This document shows, piece by piece, positions 25,530 through 34,242 of a stretch of DNA of 64,000 bases; within the stretch, counting starts at the first letter, position 1, and every line of letters starts with the position of its first letter. The position numbers and the translations under genes are program-made. The DNA is from DASUNQ01 sp044866775 (GTDB lineage Bacteria; Acidobacteriota; Thermoanaerobaculia; Multivoradales; UBA5704): the NCBI GenBank assembly GCA_044866775.1, contig JBIOUG010000080.1, positions 13,082-77,081 of the forward strand. The letters are read 5' to 3'. The notes under the pieces were generated by a model, which had not been told where the DNA came from, ran no database searches, and saw only the letters and a list, made by a program, of their open reading frames with translations.

Positions 25530-25970
25530 ATGACGCATCAGCCCGAGAATCAGCCCGACGCGGCAACACACCTTCTCGTGCGGGCGGGCGAGCTGGTCTG
25601 CGCGCTGCCGCTCGCCGCCGTGCGGCGCGTGGTGCGGGCGCTGCCGGTGCATCCTCTACCTGGTGCGGCGCCGGAGCTGGCCGGGCTCGCCGAGTTCGGC
25701 GGCGAGCCCTTGCCGGTCCTCGACCTGGCGCGTCTGGCCGGGGCGCCGCCGGCCGCCACGCCGGCCTTCCCAGTGACGATCGTCGTCTGGGCGGGCACCG
25801 CCTCCCACCGCGAGCTGGTGGGGCTGGCCGCCGACGCGGCGCTCGAGGTGGCGCCGATTCCGCCGGCCGCGGTGGTGGCAGGCATCGGCGGTTTCGTGGT
25901 GGGAGAGGCGCGGGTGCTCGGCGAGACGGTGCGGGTGCTGGAGCCCTCAGCGCTTGGAGCGGACCGGTGA
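25530..25970 (+). CDS. CheW-like coupling protein
   Basis: 146 residues, one CheW domain: THLLVRAGELVCALPLAAVR at the start, the hinge LPGAAPELAGLAEFGGEPLP with LDLARLAG, and ending GFVVGEARVLGETVRVLEPS. Links receptors to the CheA kinase at the cytoplasmic receptor tips. It begins 35 bases after the first MCP. Shorter than E. coli CheW (167) and Ala-rich, yet the domain is complete. WspB counterpart. Confidence 0.85.
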   Translation: MTHQPENQPDAATHLLVRAGELVCALPLAAVRRVVRALPVHPLPGAAPELAGLAEFGGEPLPVLDLARLAGAPPAATPAFPVTIVVWAGTASHRELVGLAADAALEVAPIPPAAVVAGIGGFVVGEARVLGETVRVLEPSALGADR

Positions 25971-26361
25971 TCCCGCGCGCACCTACTTGGCCTTTTCTCG
26001 CGCCGTCGCTCGCGCGGAGCACCCGCTCGCGGAGCCCCCGATGACCGGCCGCGGCGGGTGGCTGCTGCTGCGCCGCGCCGGCGGGGTGTGGGGCGTGCCG
26101 GCGGTGGCCGTGGGCGGGCTGGGGCGTGAGGGAGCGGGATACCGTGTCGAGGTCGGCGGGGGCGCGCTCGCCGCCGACGACGTGCTGGGCGTCGTCGACC
26201 GGCTCGAGCTGCGGCCGCTCGGCGCCGTCGTGCGCGCCTTCTGGCCCGAGGCGGCGGGTGATCTGGCGGTGCACGGCTGCCAGCCGCTCGTGGTAGTCGA
26301 CCCGGCGCGTCCGCCGGCGGCGCTGCGGCGCGGTGGCGGCGAGGCGGGCGATGGCGACTGA
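25954..26361 (+). CDS. Small CheW-like protein (divergent)
   Basis: Up to 135 residues, between the CheW gene and the second MCP and overlapping both. The sequence GWLLLRRAGGVWGVPAVAVGG is reminiscent of the first strands of a CheW domain, and GCQPLVVVDPARPPAALR of its last, with a shortened middle. It could be a divergent or degenerate second CheW, analogous to WspD, but this is weak. The start is uncertain: TTG 25954 keeps coding continuity, while ATG 26041 has a better ribosome site (GCGGAG). Confidence 0.55.
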   Translation: MERTGDPARTYLAFSRAVARAEHPLAEPPMTGRGGWLLLRRAGGVWGVPAVAVGGLGREGAGYRVEVGGGALAADDVLGVVDRLELRPLGAVVRAFWPEAAGDLAVHGCQPLVVVDPARPPAALRRGGGEAGDGD

Positions 26362-28045
26362 GGCGGTGACTGGAGCAACGGCGCCTGCGGCGGTGACCGG
26401 AGCAACGGCGCCTGCGGCACCTGGCGCCGAGACGGCGGCGCGCTCGCAGGCGATCGCCGGCCTGGCGCTCCTCGGCGGCCTCGCCGCGGCCGGCTTCCTG
26501 CTGCTCCTCCTCGTCCAGCGCCAGGGCGCGCCGGCGTGGCCCTTCGGCGCCTTCCTCCTGGTCGCCGCGGCGGCGGCCGGGGTCTACCTGCCGCTGGTCT
26601 ACCGCGAGCAGCTCCACGTCGGCCGCCGCGCCGGCACGGTCGAGCGGCGCACCGAGGACGTGGAGCGGGCGGTCGGCGAGGCGCTCGCGGCGCTGCGCGG
26701 CGGCGACCTGGTGCGCTGCGCGGCGGCGGCCGAGGGCCTGCCGGCGGAGCTCGGCCAGGCGCTCGGCCAGGCCACCCGCGCCCTGGTCCTCCTCGCGCAG
26801 CAGATGCAGGCGAGCTCGATCGACGTCGCCGCGGTCGCCGGCGGCGTGCACCAGATCGCCTCCGAGCTCGCCTCGGGCTCGACGCAGCAGGCGGCCTCGG
26901 TGGTCGAGATCACCGCCGCCATGGAGCAGCTCGCGCACACCGCGGCGCAGATCGCCGACAACGCCGCCACCCAGGCCGAGCTGGCGCAGCGCGCGCAGCA
27001 GAGCGGCGAGACCGGCGCCGCGGCGGTGGAGGAGGCGGTCGGCGGGGTCGAGGAGGTGCGCAAGCGGATCGCCGGCATCGCCGCGCGCGCCGAGACCCTG
27101 GGCACCCGCTCGCAGGAGATCTATCGGGTCCTGGACCTGATCACCGACATCGCGCACGAGACCCACATGCTGTCGCTCAACGCCGCCATCGAGTCGGCCG
27201 CCGCCGGCGAGCACGGGCGGCGCTTCTCGGTGGTGGCCGAGGAGGTGCGCCGGCTCGCGCAGCGCTCGCAGGAGTCGGTCGAGTCGGTGCGCAACCTGCT
27301 CGGCGAGTTCGCGGAGTCGATCCGCGCCACCGTGGTGGCGACCGAAGAGGGGAGCCGGGAGGCGGCGCGGGTGGTGGAGCGGGCGCACGCCGCGGCCGCC
27401 GCCATCGCGGCGCTCGACGCCGCCGCCACCGGCAGCGCGCGGGTAGCGCGCGAGATCTCGCTCGCCACCCAGCAGCAGAACGCGGCCTCGGACGAGGTCG
27501 TGCTGACCTTGAAGGAGGTGTCGCAGGTGGTGCAGCGGACGGCCGCCGGGCTGCGGCAGTTCTCGCGCACCGCCGACGACCTCTCCCAGCTCGGCCTCTC
27601 GATGCAGCTCCTGGCGCAGGCCTTCCACCTCGACTCCCCCCACTCGCTCAAGCACACCGCCGAGCTCTGGGCGGCCGAGGTGGTGGGCTCGCTCGGGAGC
27701 TGGAGCTCGGTCGAGCGGCTGATCGAAAGCCTGGCGCAGGAGCGTCCGTTCGTCGAGTGCCTCTACTTCATCGACGCCGCCGACGGCCAGACCGCCATGT
27801 CCGCCAACCGCCACCTGCTGGGCAACCGCGAGGTGCCGGCGTCGCTGCGCGCCGGCGAAGGGCTCACCGAGCGCCCCTGGTATCAGGCGGCGACCGCCGA
27901 GCGCCGCACCATCATCACGCCGCTCTTCACCTCGCTGCTCACCGGCCAGCCGACCTTCACCGCCGCCACCCCGCTCTACGACGGCGGCCGCCTGGTCGGC
28001 GTCCTCGGCCTGGACGTCAACGTCGATAGCTGGACCAAGATTTAG
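26351..28045 (+). CDS. Second methyl-accepting chemotaxis protein with C-terminal Cache-like domain
   Basis: 564 residues, close paralogue of the first MCP. An Ala/Thr-rich N-terminus is coded by a 27-bp tandem repeat, then two membrane helices (about residues 37-57 and 64-81), helical linker, MCP tip HMLSLNAAIESAAAGEHGRR and VRRLAQRSQESVESVRNLL. The tail has FVECLYFIDAADGQTAMS, TERPWYQAATAERRTIIT and LVGVLGLDVNVDSW, again a Cache-like domain downstream of the signalling helices. The ATG lies 11 bases inside the preceding gene. The pair may form mixed receptor arrays with one kinase. Confidence 0.9.
   Translation: MATEAVTGATAPAAVTGATAPAAPGAETAARSQAIAGLALLGGLAAAGFLLLLLVQRQGAPAWPFGAFLLVAAAAAGVYLPLVYREQLHVGRRAGTVERRTEDVERAVGEALAALRGGDLVRCAAAAEGLPAELGQALGQATRALVLLAQQMQASSIDVAAVAGGVHQIASELASGSTQQAASVVEITAAMEQLAHTAAQIADNAATQAELAQRAQQSGETGAAAVEEAVGGVEEVRKRIAGIAARAETLGTRSQEIYRVLDLITDIAHETHMLSLNAAIESAAAGEHGRRFSVVAEEVRRLAQRSQESVESVRNLLGEFAESIRATVVATEEGSREAARVVERAHAAAAAIAALDAAATGSARVAREISLATQQQNAASDEVVLTLKEVSQVVQRTAAGLRQFSRTADDLSQLGLSMQLLAQAFHLDSPHSLKHTAELWAAEVVGSLGSWSSVERLIESLAQERPFVECLYFIDAADGQTAMSANRHLLGNREVPASLRAGEGLTERPWYQAATAERRTIITPLFTSLLTGQPTFTAATPLYDGGRLVGVLGLDVNVDSWTKI
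26363..26416 (+). repeat. 27-bp tandem repeat in the MCP N-terminus
   Basis: Two units (26363-26389 and 26390-26416) differing at one base, in frame, each encoding AVTGATAPA. Suggests recent slippage in the tail before the first membrane helix. Confidence 0.85.
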
Positions 28046-28102
28046 AACAGAGGATCGGGTCGCGCATGCGCAGGCACGGCGAAGCGAGGGTCGGGCGGGG
28101 GC

Positions 28103-28135
28103 GTCCCCTTCCCCCCTTGAGGGTGGGAAGGGGAC
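28103..28135 (+). terminator. GC-rich hairpin inside the chemosensory operon
   Basis: GTCCCCTTCCC (28103-28113) pairs with GGGAAGGGGAC (28125-28135), extended by CCC/GGG around a TTGA loop with one bulged T. It lies in the 205-base gap between the second MCP and the CheA gene. No T tract follows, so partial termination or mRNA stabilisation are equally possible. Confidence 0.5.
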
Positions 28136-28250
28136 CGAGGGGATGCGGGGGTGATCCGATCGACGCCTCGAAGCTGGATCGCGCCACCTACGAGCGGGAA
28201 CCCACGAACGATCGCCGACGCGCAGACTCTCCATCTTTCTGGTAGAAGTC

Positions 28251-30317
28251 GTGACTCCGGAATTCGCCGACCTGGTCCCCCTCTTCGTGGACGAAGCGCG
28301 CGACCGCCTCGAGCGCCTCGCCGGGCTGCTGCCGCAGCTCGAGGGCGAGCCGCGGGCGGTGGTGGAGGCGCGGCGCGAGCTGCACACCATGAAGGGCTCG
28401 GCGCGGATGCTCCAGTTCGGCGTCTTCGCCGAGCTCTGCCACGCCGCCGAGGAGGTGCTGCACGCGCCGCGCGCGGGCGTGGGGCGCCTGCTGACGCGCG
28501 CCGCCGACCGGCTGGCGGCGATGGTCGAAGAGCTGTCGGCAGGCGCCGACCCGGCCGCCGACGCCGAGCTGCTGGGGCTTCTCGGAGGCTGGGCGGCGGC
28601 CGAGCGGAGCGCCGCCCCGGCCCTCGTGCGGCGCTCCGTCCCTGAGCCGGCGCCGGCGGCGGCCGCCGCGGCGCCGCCGCACGGCGAGCTGCGGCTCGAC
28701 GCCGCCGTCGTCGACGCCATCGCCGAGCGGGCGACGCGCATGCGCATCATGGCGCTCGCCGGCCAGCAGCTCACGGGCCGTCTCGACGAGCTGGCGCGCC
28801 TGGCCGACGCCGGCCTGCGCGAGCCGCAGCCGCGGCAGGTGCTGGCGGTGCTCGCGGCCATGCTGCGGCGGCTGGGTGTGGAGACCGAGGGGGCGCAGCG
28901 GCGCCTCGCCCGGGCCGCCGAGGAGCAGCTCGAGCTGACGCTCAAGGTGCAGCTCCAGCCGCTGCGCGGGCCGCTGCTGTCGCTCGCCCGCTACGCCCGC
29001 GATCTGGCGCGGACGCTCGGGCGCGAGGTCGAGGTCGAGCTGGAGGGCGAGGAGACGCGCCTCGACCGGCGGATCGCCCGCGAGCTCGAGGAGGCGCTCC
29101 TGCACCTCGTCCGCAACGCCGTCGATCACGGCATCGAGCCGCCGGGGGTGCGCGAAGCCCGCGGCAAGCCGCGCGCGGGTAAGATCCGATTGACGGCGAG
29201 CGGCGAAGGGGGGCGGGTACGGCTCTCGATCGCCGACGACGGCGCCGGCATCGATCCGGCGCGGGTGCTCGAGCAGGCCGTGCGCCGCGGGCTGCTCGAG
29301 CCGGCGGCGGCCGCCGCGACGGCGCCCGGCGAGGCCCTCCGGCTGCTCTTCGGCCCCGGCTTCTCGACCCGCCAGGACGTCTCGGAGATCTCCGGGCGCG
29401 GCGTGGGCCTCGACGTCGTGGCGGCGGTGGTCAAGCGGGTGGGGGGCGAGGCGTTCCTCGCCTCCGATCCGGGCGCGGGCACGGAGATCACGCTCGAGGT
29501 GCCGGTCGCCCGGCGCGGCGAGCAGGTGCTGCTGCTGCGCGTCGGCCAGCTCCGGCTGGCGCTGCCGTCGGGCGTCGTGCGGCGGGCGCTGCGGCTGCCG
29601 CGGGCCGGGCTCGCCGAGCGCGACGGCCGCTGGCTGGCCGTGGTCGACGAGCGGCTGCTCCCCTGCGTGCCGCTGGCCGACCTCTACGGCGAGCCGCCGT
29701 CCGAGCAGCCGATGCTGCTCGCGGGCATGGTCTCGGGAGCAAAGCTGGCGGTGCTGGTGGACGACGTCGAGGGAGAGGAGGAGGTGCTGGTGCGGCCGCT
29801 GACGCGCGCGGTGGAGACGGACCGGCTGCTGCAAGGGGTGGCGCTGCTCGCCTCGGGCGAGCCGGTCGGGGTCCTCTCGCCCGAGATGCTGGCGCACTCC
29901 GAGGCGGTGCGGGTGCGCCCGGCGCCGCCCGAGCGGGCCGCGGTCGTGCGGCCGCGCGTGCTGCTGGTCGACGACTCGCCGGTGACGCGCGAGATGGAGC
30001 GCCGCCTGCTCGAGGACGCCGGGTTCGAGGTGGTGGCGGCCGGCGACGCCGACGAGGCGCTGTCGCGCCTGGGCGAGCAACCGGTCCATTGCCTGGTGGT
30101 GGATATCGAGATGCCGGGCATGGACGGCTTCCAGTTGACCGAGCACCTGCGCTCGATCGAGCACTTCGCGCAGCTCCCGGTGGTCGTGGTCTCGACCCGC
30201 GACCGGCCCGAGGACCGGCTGCGCGGCCTGAAGGCCGGCGCCGACGCCTACCTGACCAAGCAGAGCCTCGACGCCGGCGAGCTGGTCGGCCTGCTGCGCC
30301 GGCTGGTGGGGCGGTGA
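28251..30317 (+). CDS. Hybrid chemotaxis histidine kinase CheA-receiver (WspE-like)
   Basis: 688 residues. P1/HPt domain at the N-terminus with phospho-acceptor His45 (RRELHTMKGSARMLQF). The P2 domain of E. coli CheA is absent. P3/P4 kinase core: LVRNAVDHGIEPPGVREARG (N box), SIADDGAGIDPARV, FSTRQDVSEISGRGVGLDVV. P5 CheW-like domain (GEQVLLLRVGQLRLALPSGV). C-terminal receiver with LLVDDSPVTREMERRLLE, phospho-acceptor Asp in VVDIEMPGMDG and Lys in AYLTKQS. The CheA-receiver fusion is the WspE/FrzE layout. GTG start; the stop overlaps cheB by four bases. Confidence 0.93.
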   Translation: MTPEFADLVPLFVDEARDRLERLAGLLPQLEGEPRAVVEARRELHTMKGSARMLQFGVFAELCHAAEEVLHAPRAGVGRLLTRAADRLAAMVEELSAGADPAADAELLGLLGGWAAAERSAAPALVRRSVPEPAPAAAAAAPPHGELRLDAAVVDAIAERATRMRIMALAGQQLTGRLDELARLADAGLREPQPRQVLAVLAAMLRRLGVETEGAQRRLARAAEEQLELTLKVQLQPLRGPLLSLARYARDLARTLGREVEVELEGEETRLDRRIARELEEALLHLVRNAVDHGIEPPGVREARGKPRAGKIRLTASGEGGRVRLSIADDGAGIDPARVLEQAVRRGLLEPAAAAATAPGEALRLLFGPGFSTRQDVSEISGRGVGLDVVAAVVKRVGGEAFLASDPGAGTEITLEVPVARRGEQVLLLRVGQLRLALPSGVVRRALRLPRAGLAERDGRWLAVVDERLLPCVPLADLYGEPPSEQPMLLAGMVSGAKLAVLVDDVEGEEEVLVRPLTRAVETDRLLQGVALLASGEPVGVLSPEMLAHSEAVRVRPAPPERAAVVRPRVLLVDDSPVTREMERRLLEDAGFEVVAAGDADEALSRLGEQPVHCLVVDIEMPGMDGFQLTEHLRSIEHFAQLPVVVVSTRDRPEDRLRGLKAGADAYLTKQSLDAGELVGLLRRLVGR

Positions 30318-31393
30318 CCGTGGCGGCGTCCGCCGATCTCATCCGCGTCCTCCTGGTGGACGACTCGAAATCGGTGCGCTCCGTCCTGCGCCGCTTCTTC
30401 GCGCGCACTGAAGACGTACAGGTCGTCGGCGAGGCGGGGGACGGGGTCGAGGCCGTCGCGGCGGCGAAGGAGCTCGAGCCGGACGTGGTCTTGATGGACC
30501 TCCAGATGCCGGTCATGGACGGCTACGACGCCATCGAGCGCATCATGGCCTGGCGCCGGGTGCCGATCCTCGTCCTCTCCTCGCGCACCAGCCGCAGCGC
30601 GATGGAGCCGGCCTTCGAGGCCATCCGGCGCGGCGCCGTCGAGGTGCTGCCGAAGCCCGAGGACACGGCGAGCTGGCAGCAGCTCGCCGAGACGCTCCCG
30701 GACACGGTGCGCAAGCTGATGCGGGCCTGGCGCGGGCGGGATACGACGTCCGGTGCCGCCGCGCCGCGCCGGCTCCGCTCGGCGCCCGCCCCGGCGGCGG
30801 CTCCGGCGGGGAAGCTCCAGCTCCGCTACGTCGCGGTCGGCGCCTCGACCGGCGGCCCGGCGGCGATCCGCGAGCTGCTCGACGCCGTCCCGCCCGACGC
30901 GCCGGTCGCCTTCCTGATCGTGCAGCACATCGCGGCGGGGTTCGAGCTAGGCTTCGCCGATTGGCTGGACAAGGAGTTCCGGCTCGACGTCCGTCTGGCC
31001 GTGGACGGGGAGGCGCCGGGGCGGGGAACGGTGCGACTGGCGCCCGCCGGCCATCACCTGCTGCTCGAAGCCGACGGCCGGCTGCGCCTCGACGCCACGC
31101 GGCCGCCGCGCAAGGGGCACCGGCCGTCGATCGACGAGCTGTTCCACTCCTGCGCCGCGGCCTTCCCGCGGCAGTCGGCGGGCGTGCTGCTGACCGGCAT
31201 GGGGAGCGACGGGGTCGAGGGGCTCGGGGCGCTGCGCCGCGCCGGCGCGCTGACGCTGGTGCAGGACGAGGCGAGCTCGGTGGTGTTCGGGATGCCGCGC
31301 GTGGCGCTCGAGGCGGGAGCCGCCGCGGTGGCGCTGCCGCCGCGCGAGCTCGGGCGGACGCTGGTCAAGGCCTGGCGGGGAGCGACGGTATGA
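30314..31393 (+). CDS. cheB: Protein-glutamate methylesterase/glutamine deamidase CheB (WspF-like)
   Basis: 359 residues. Receiver domain with Asp62 (VVLMDLQMPVMDGYDAIERI) and KPED, a linker, and a CheB methylesterase domain with catalytic Ser in VAVGASTGGPAAIREL, His in FLIVQHIAAGF and Asp in LLTGMGSDGVEGLGAL. Removes methyl groups from receptor glutamates to reset the receptors; in Wsp systems its loss drives constant signalling. GTG start in a GTGA overlap with the CheA gene. Confidence 0.94.
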   Translation: MTVAASADLIRVLLVDDSKSVRSVLRRFFARTEDVQVVGEAGDGVEAVAAAKELEPDVVLMDLQMPVMDGYDAIERIMAWRRVPILVLSSRTSRSAMEPAFEAIRRGAVEVLPKPEDTASWQQLAETLPDTVRKLMRAWRGRDTTSGAAAPRRLRSAPAPAAAPAGKLQLRYVAVGASTGGPAAIRELLDAVPPDAPVAFLIVQHIAAGFELGFADWLDKEFRLDVRLAVDGEAPGRGTVRLAPAGHHLLLEADGRLRLDATRPPRKGHRPSIDELFHSCAAAFPRQSAGVLLTGMGSDGVEGLGALRRAGALTLVQDEASSVVFGMPRVALEAGAAAVALPPRELGRTLVKAWRGATV

Positions 31394-31406
31394 GGGGAAA
31401 GAGCCG

Positions 31407-32831
31407 ATGAGCGCACGCCGTGTGCTGGTGGTCGACGACAGCGACGTCACCCGCGCGGTCCTCTCGCGCACCCTGCGCGGCGCCGGCTACGAGGTGCTCG
31501 AGGCGCGCGACGGGGTCGAGGGCGCGGTCATCGCCCTGCGCGAGCGTCCCGACGTGGTGGTGACCGACCTCGAGATGCCGAATCTCGACGGCTTCCCTCT
31601 CCTCCGCTTGCTCAAGTCCGACCCGGTCTCGGCGCACATCCCGGTGCTGGTGCTCACCGGCCAGGGCGGGATCGTCTCGCGTTTCTGGAGCCTGCGCACC
31701 GGCGCCGACGCCTATCTCACCAAGGATCACCAGCCGCAGGAGCTGGTGGCGACGGTCGAGCGCCTGGTGCGCGAGGCGCCGCCGCCCGCCGCGCTCGAGA
31801 ACGGCCCCGCCTTGACGGCGCTCGACGTTCTCGGACGGGTGGCGCGGCAGCTCGACAAGAGCCTGCTGCAGGCGACCCTCGTCACCACGCTGCTCGAGCG
31901 CGGCATGGCCGCGGGCGACTTCGACGAGGCGGGGCGCTCCGGGCTCGAGACCGTCGGCGAGGTGGTCGACTGCCGCTGCCTCGCGGTGGCGGTGGGAGAG
32001 GCCGAGGAGGCGATGATCCACGTCCTGCTCCAGGAGCCGCTGCGCGAGGAGGACCTGGAGGAGCTGACCGGGCGTCTGGTCGAGAGCCTCGGCCTCGCTC
32101 CCGGAACGCCGGTCGAGGTGGAGTTCAGCGGCGGGCGCGGCGACGGCCCGTCGGCCGACCTCGAGCGGTGCGTCTGGGTGCCGCTCGCGGTGCGCGGCGC
32201 GAGCGCCATGCTCTGCCTGCTGCCGCGCGATCCGCAGGGGTTCGACGCCGGCTCGCGCGGCCTGGTCGAGGGGCTGGCCGGCCACCTCGCGCTGACCCTC
32301 GACAACGCCCGCCTGTCGCAGCGCCTGCACGAGCTGTCGACGCTCGACGGCCTGACGCGACTGCTCAACCACCACGCCATCCTCGACCGGCTCGCGGTCG
32401 AGATCGAAGGGGCGCGCCGCTACGGCCATCCGGTGTCGGTCATCCTCTGCGACCTCGACCACTTCAAGGACGTCAACGACACCTACGGCCACCTCGCCGG
32501 GGACACCGTGCTGCGCGAGGGGGCGACCGCGCTCCGCCGCTCGCTGCGCCAGACCGACGTCCTCGGCCGCTACGGCGGCGAGGAGTTCCTGGCGGTGCTC
32601 CCCTCGGTCGACCTCGATCGGGCGCGCCAGGCCGCCGAACGGCTGCGCCGCGCGCTCGACCGGCATCCGGTGGCGCTCGGCTCGCACCAGAAGGTGAAGG
32701 TCACCGCCTCGTTCGGCGTCGCGGCAAGCGGCGAGCTGGCCGAGCGGCTGACCGCGGACCTCCTGGTCTCCCTCGCCGACCGGCGCCTCTACGAGGCCAA
32801 GGCGGCCGGCCGCAACCGGATCTGCCCGTAG
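31407..32831 (+). CDS. Response regulator diguanylate cyclase (WspR-like)
   Basis: 474 residues. Receiver (residues 1-125) with Asp54 (VVTDLEMPNLDG) and AYLTKDH. A middle region (about 130-300) looks like a GAF-type domain (LVEGLAGHLALTLDNARLSQ at its end). C-terminal GGDEF domain: LTRLLNHHAILDRL, ILCDLDHFKDVNDTYGHLAG and the active site GGEEF at 390-394, with a product-inhibition I site RQTD at 381-384. Makes cyclic-di-GMP when phosphorylated by the CheA hybrid. Longer than Pseudomonas WspR (347) because of the added middle domain. Confidence 0.93.
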   Translation: MSARRVLVVDDSDVTRAVLSRTLRGAGYEVLEARDGVEGAVIALRERPDVVVTDLEMPNLDGFPLLRLLKSDPVSAHIPVLVLTGQGGIVSRFWSLRTGADAYLTKDHQPQELVATVERLVREAPPPAALENGPALTALDVLGRVARQLDKSLLQATLVTTLLERGMAAGDFDEAGRSGLETVGEVVDCRCLAVAVGEAEEAMIHVLLQEPLREEDLEELTGRLVESLGLAPGTPVEVEFSGGRGDGPSADLERCVWVPLAVRGASAMLCLLPRDPQGFDAGSRGLVEGLAGHLALTLDNARLSQRLHELSTLDGLTRLLNHHAILDRLAVEIEGARRYGHPVSVILCDLDHFKDVNDTYGHLAGDTVLREGATALRRSLRQTDVLGRYGGEEFLAVLPSVDLDRARQAAERLRRALDRHPVALGSHQKVKVTASFGVAASGELAERLTADLLVSLADRRLYEAKAAGRNRICP

Positions 32832-32858
32832 GAGGCGCGAGGCTTCGCGCCGGCTGCC

Positions 32859-34223
32859 ATGACTGCCAACGCCGTCGCGCCGGGGCCCGGAGACGGTCAG
32901 CCCGTGACCGATCCCGCCCTGCTGCAGTTCGTCGCGCTGCTCCGCGACTACACCGGCAACGCGGTGCCGGCGGCGCGCCACCCGTTCCTCGCCGAGGCGG
33001 CGGCGCGGCGGGTCGAGGCCACGGGCAGCTCCGGCCTCGCCGCCTACGCGCGGGCGCTCGCGCGCGGCCAGCTCGCGGGCGAGTGGCCCCACCTCGTCGC
33101 GCTGGTCACCGTCAAGGAGTCCTACTTCTTCCGCGCCCCGCAGCAGTTCCGCGCGCTCGGGCAGCAGGTCCTTCCCGCGCTGCTCGCCCGGCGCGCCGGC
33201 GCGCGCCGCCTGCGCGTCTGGTCGGCCGGCTGCGCCCGCGGCGAGGAGCCGGCCTCGCTCGCCATGGTGCTCGCCGAGCAGCGCGCGCTCGCCGGCTGGG
33301 ACTGGCGCATCCTCGCCACCGACCTCGACGAGGAGGCGCTCGACGGCGCCCGCGCCGGGCTCTACGGCGAGCGCGCCGTGGCGCAGGTGCCGCCCGAGCT
33401 GGCGGCGAAGTATCTGCGGCGCAAGGGCCGTTTCCACGAGCTGGCTCCCGAGCTGCTGGCGCGAATCGACTACCGCAGCCTGAACCTCGCGCCGGCGCCC
33501 TACCCGCTGCCGGAGGCGCCCTTCGACCTCGTCCTACTGCGCAACGTGCTCATCTACTTCCGCCGGCCGCTGCAGCGGCGCGTCGTGGCCGAGGTGCAGC
33601 GCCACCTCGCGCCGCACGGCGTTCTCGTCCTCGGCGCCACGGAGACCCTCTGGCAGATCGACGACGGGCTCGCGCCGGTGGATCTCGGGGAATGCTTCGT
33701 CTATCGGCACGGGGGGGATGGGCGGGGCGAGGTGAAGAAAGAAAAGACTTCAGGGAGGGAAAAGAGGGTTGGCGGTGCGGTGGAGGCGCGAGCGGGCGGG
33801 GTCGGCGGTCCGCAGGCGAAGCGCCCCTCACCGCTCGGCCTGGCGGCCGAGCGGGTGGGGGAGGGGCGGCTCGCCGAGGCCGAGCGCCTGGCGGGCGAAG
33901 CGATCGCCGCCGACCCCGCGGATCCGGCGGCGCACGCCCTGCTCGGGTTCCTCCACGACCTCGCCGGCCGCGCCGACGAAGCGGCCGCCGCCTATCGCGC
34001 CGCCCTCTATCTCGATCCGGCGCTCTACCAGGTGCGGGTCCTCCTCGCCGACTGCTTCCTGCGGCTGGGGATGAAGGAGCGCGCCGAGCGCCAGTTCCGT
34101 GAGGTCTTGGCGAGCCTCGACGGCGGTCGCGGGCGGGCGCTCGACAGCCTGGCCGCGCTGCCGCTTCCCGATCGCGACCGCGCCGCGGGCCGCAGCCGCC
34201 AGGTCCTGCGCGGCGCCGGTTGA
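32859..34223 (+). CDS. cheR: Chemotaxis methyltransferase CheR with TPR tail (WspC-like)
   Basis: 454 residues. N-terminal CheR helical domain, SAM-binding core (LRVWSAGCARGEEPASLAMV), ILATDLDEEALDGARAGLYG and LVLLRNVLIYFRRPLQRR, all typical of CheR, which methylates receptor glutamates. After a Lys/Arg/Gly-rich linker (about 290-325) come two or three tetratricopeptide units (LLGFLHDLAGRADEAAAAYR, LLADCFLRLGMKERAERQFR). A CheR-TPR fusion is characteristic of WspC and FrzF. It is the last gene of the operon. Confidence 0.92.
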   Translation: MTANAVAPGPGDGQPVTDPALLQFVALLRDYTGNAVPAARHPFLAEAAARRVEATGSSGLAAYARALARGQLAGEWPHLVALVTVKESYFFRAPQQFRALGQQVLPALLARRAGARRLRVWSAGCARGEEPASLAMVLAEQRALAGWDWRILATDLDEEALDGARAGLYGERAVAQVPPELAAKYLRRKGRFHELAPELLARIDYRSLNLAPAPYPLPEAPFDLVLLRNVLIYFRRPLQRRVVAEVQRHLAPHGVLVLGATETLWQIDDGLAPVDLGECFVYRHGGDGRGEVKKEKTSGREKRVGGAVEARAGGVGGPQAKRPSPLGLAAERVGEGRLAEAERLAGEAIAADPADPAAHALLGFLHDLAGRADEAAAAYRAALYLDPALYQVRVLLADCFLRLGMKERAERQFREVLASLDGGRGRALDSLAALPLPDRDRAAGRSRQVLRGAG

Positions 34224-34242
34224 CGCGCACTCTCGTATAGAC

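Noticed and set aside
25550..28945. Minus-strand open frame of 1131 codons opposite the CheW/MCP/CheA genes
   Set aside because: Antisense artefact: composition dominated by Arg, Ala and Ser, while the plus strand encodes clear chemotaxis domains.
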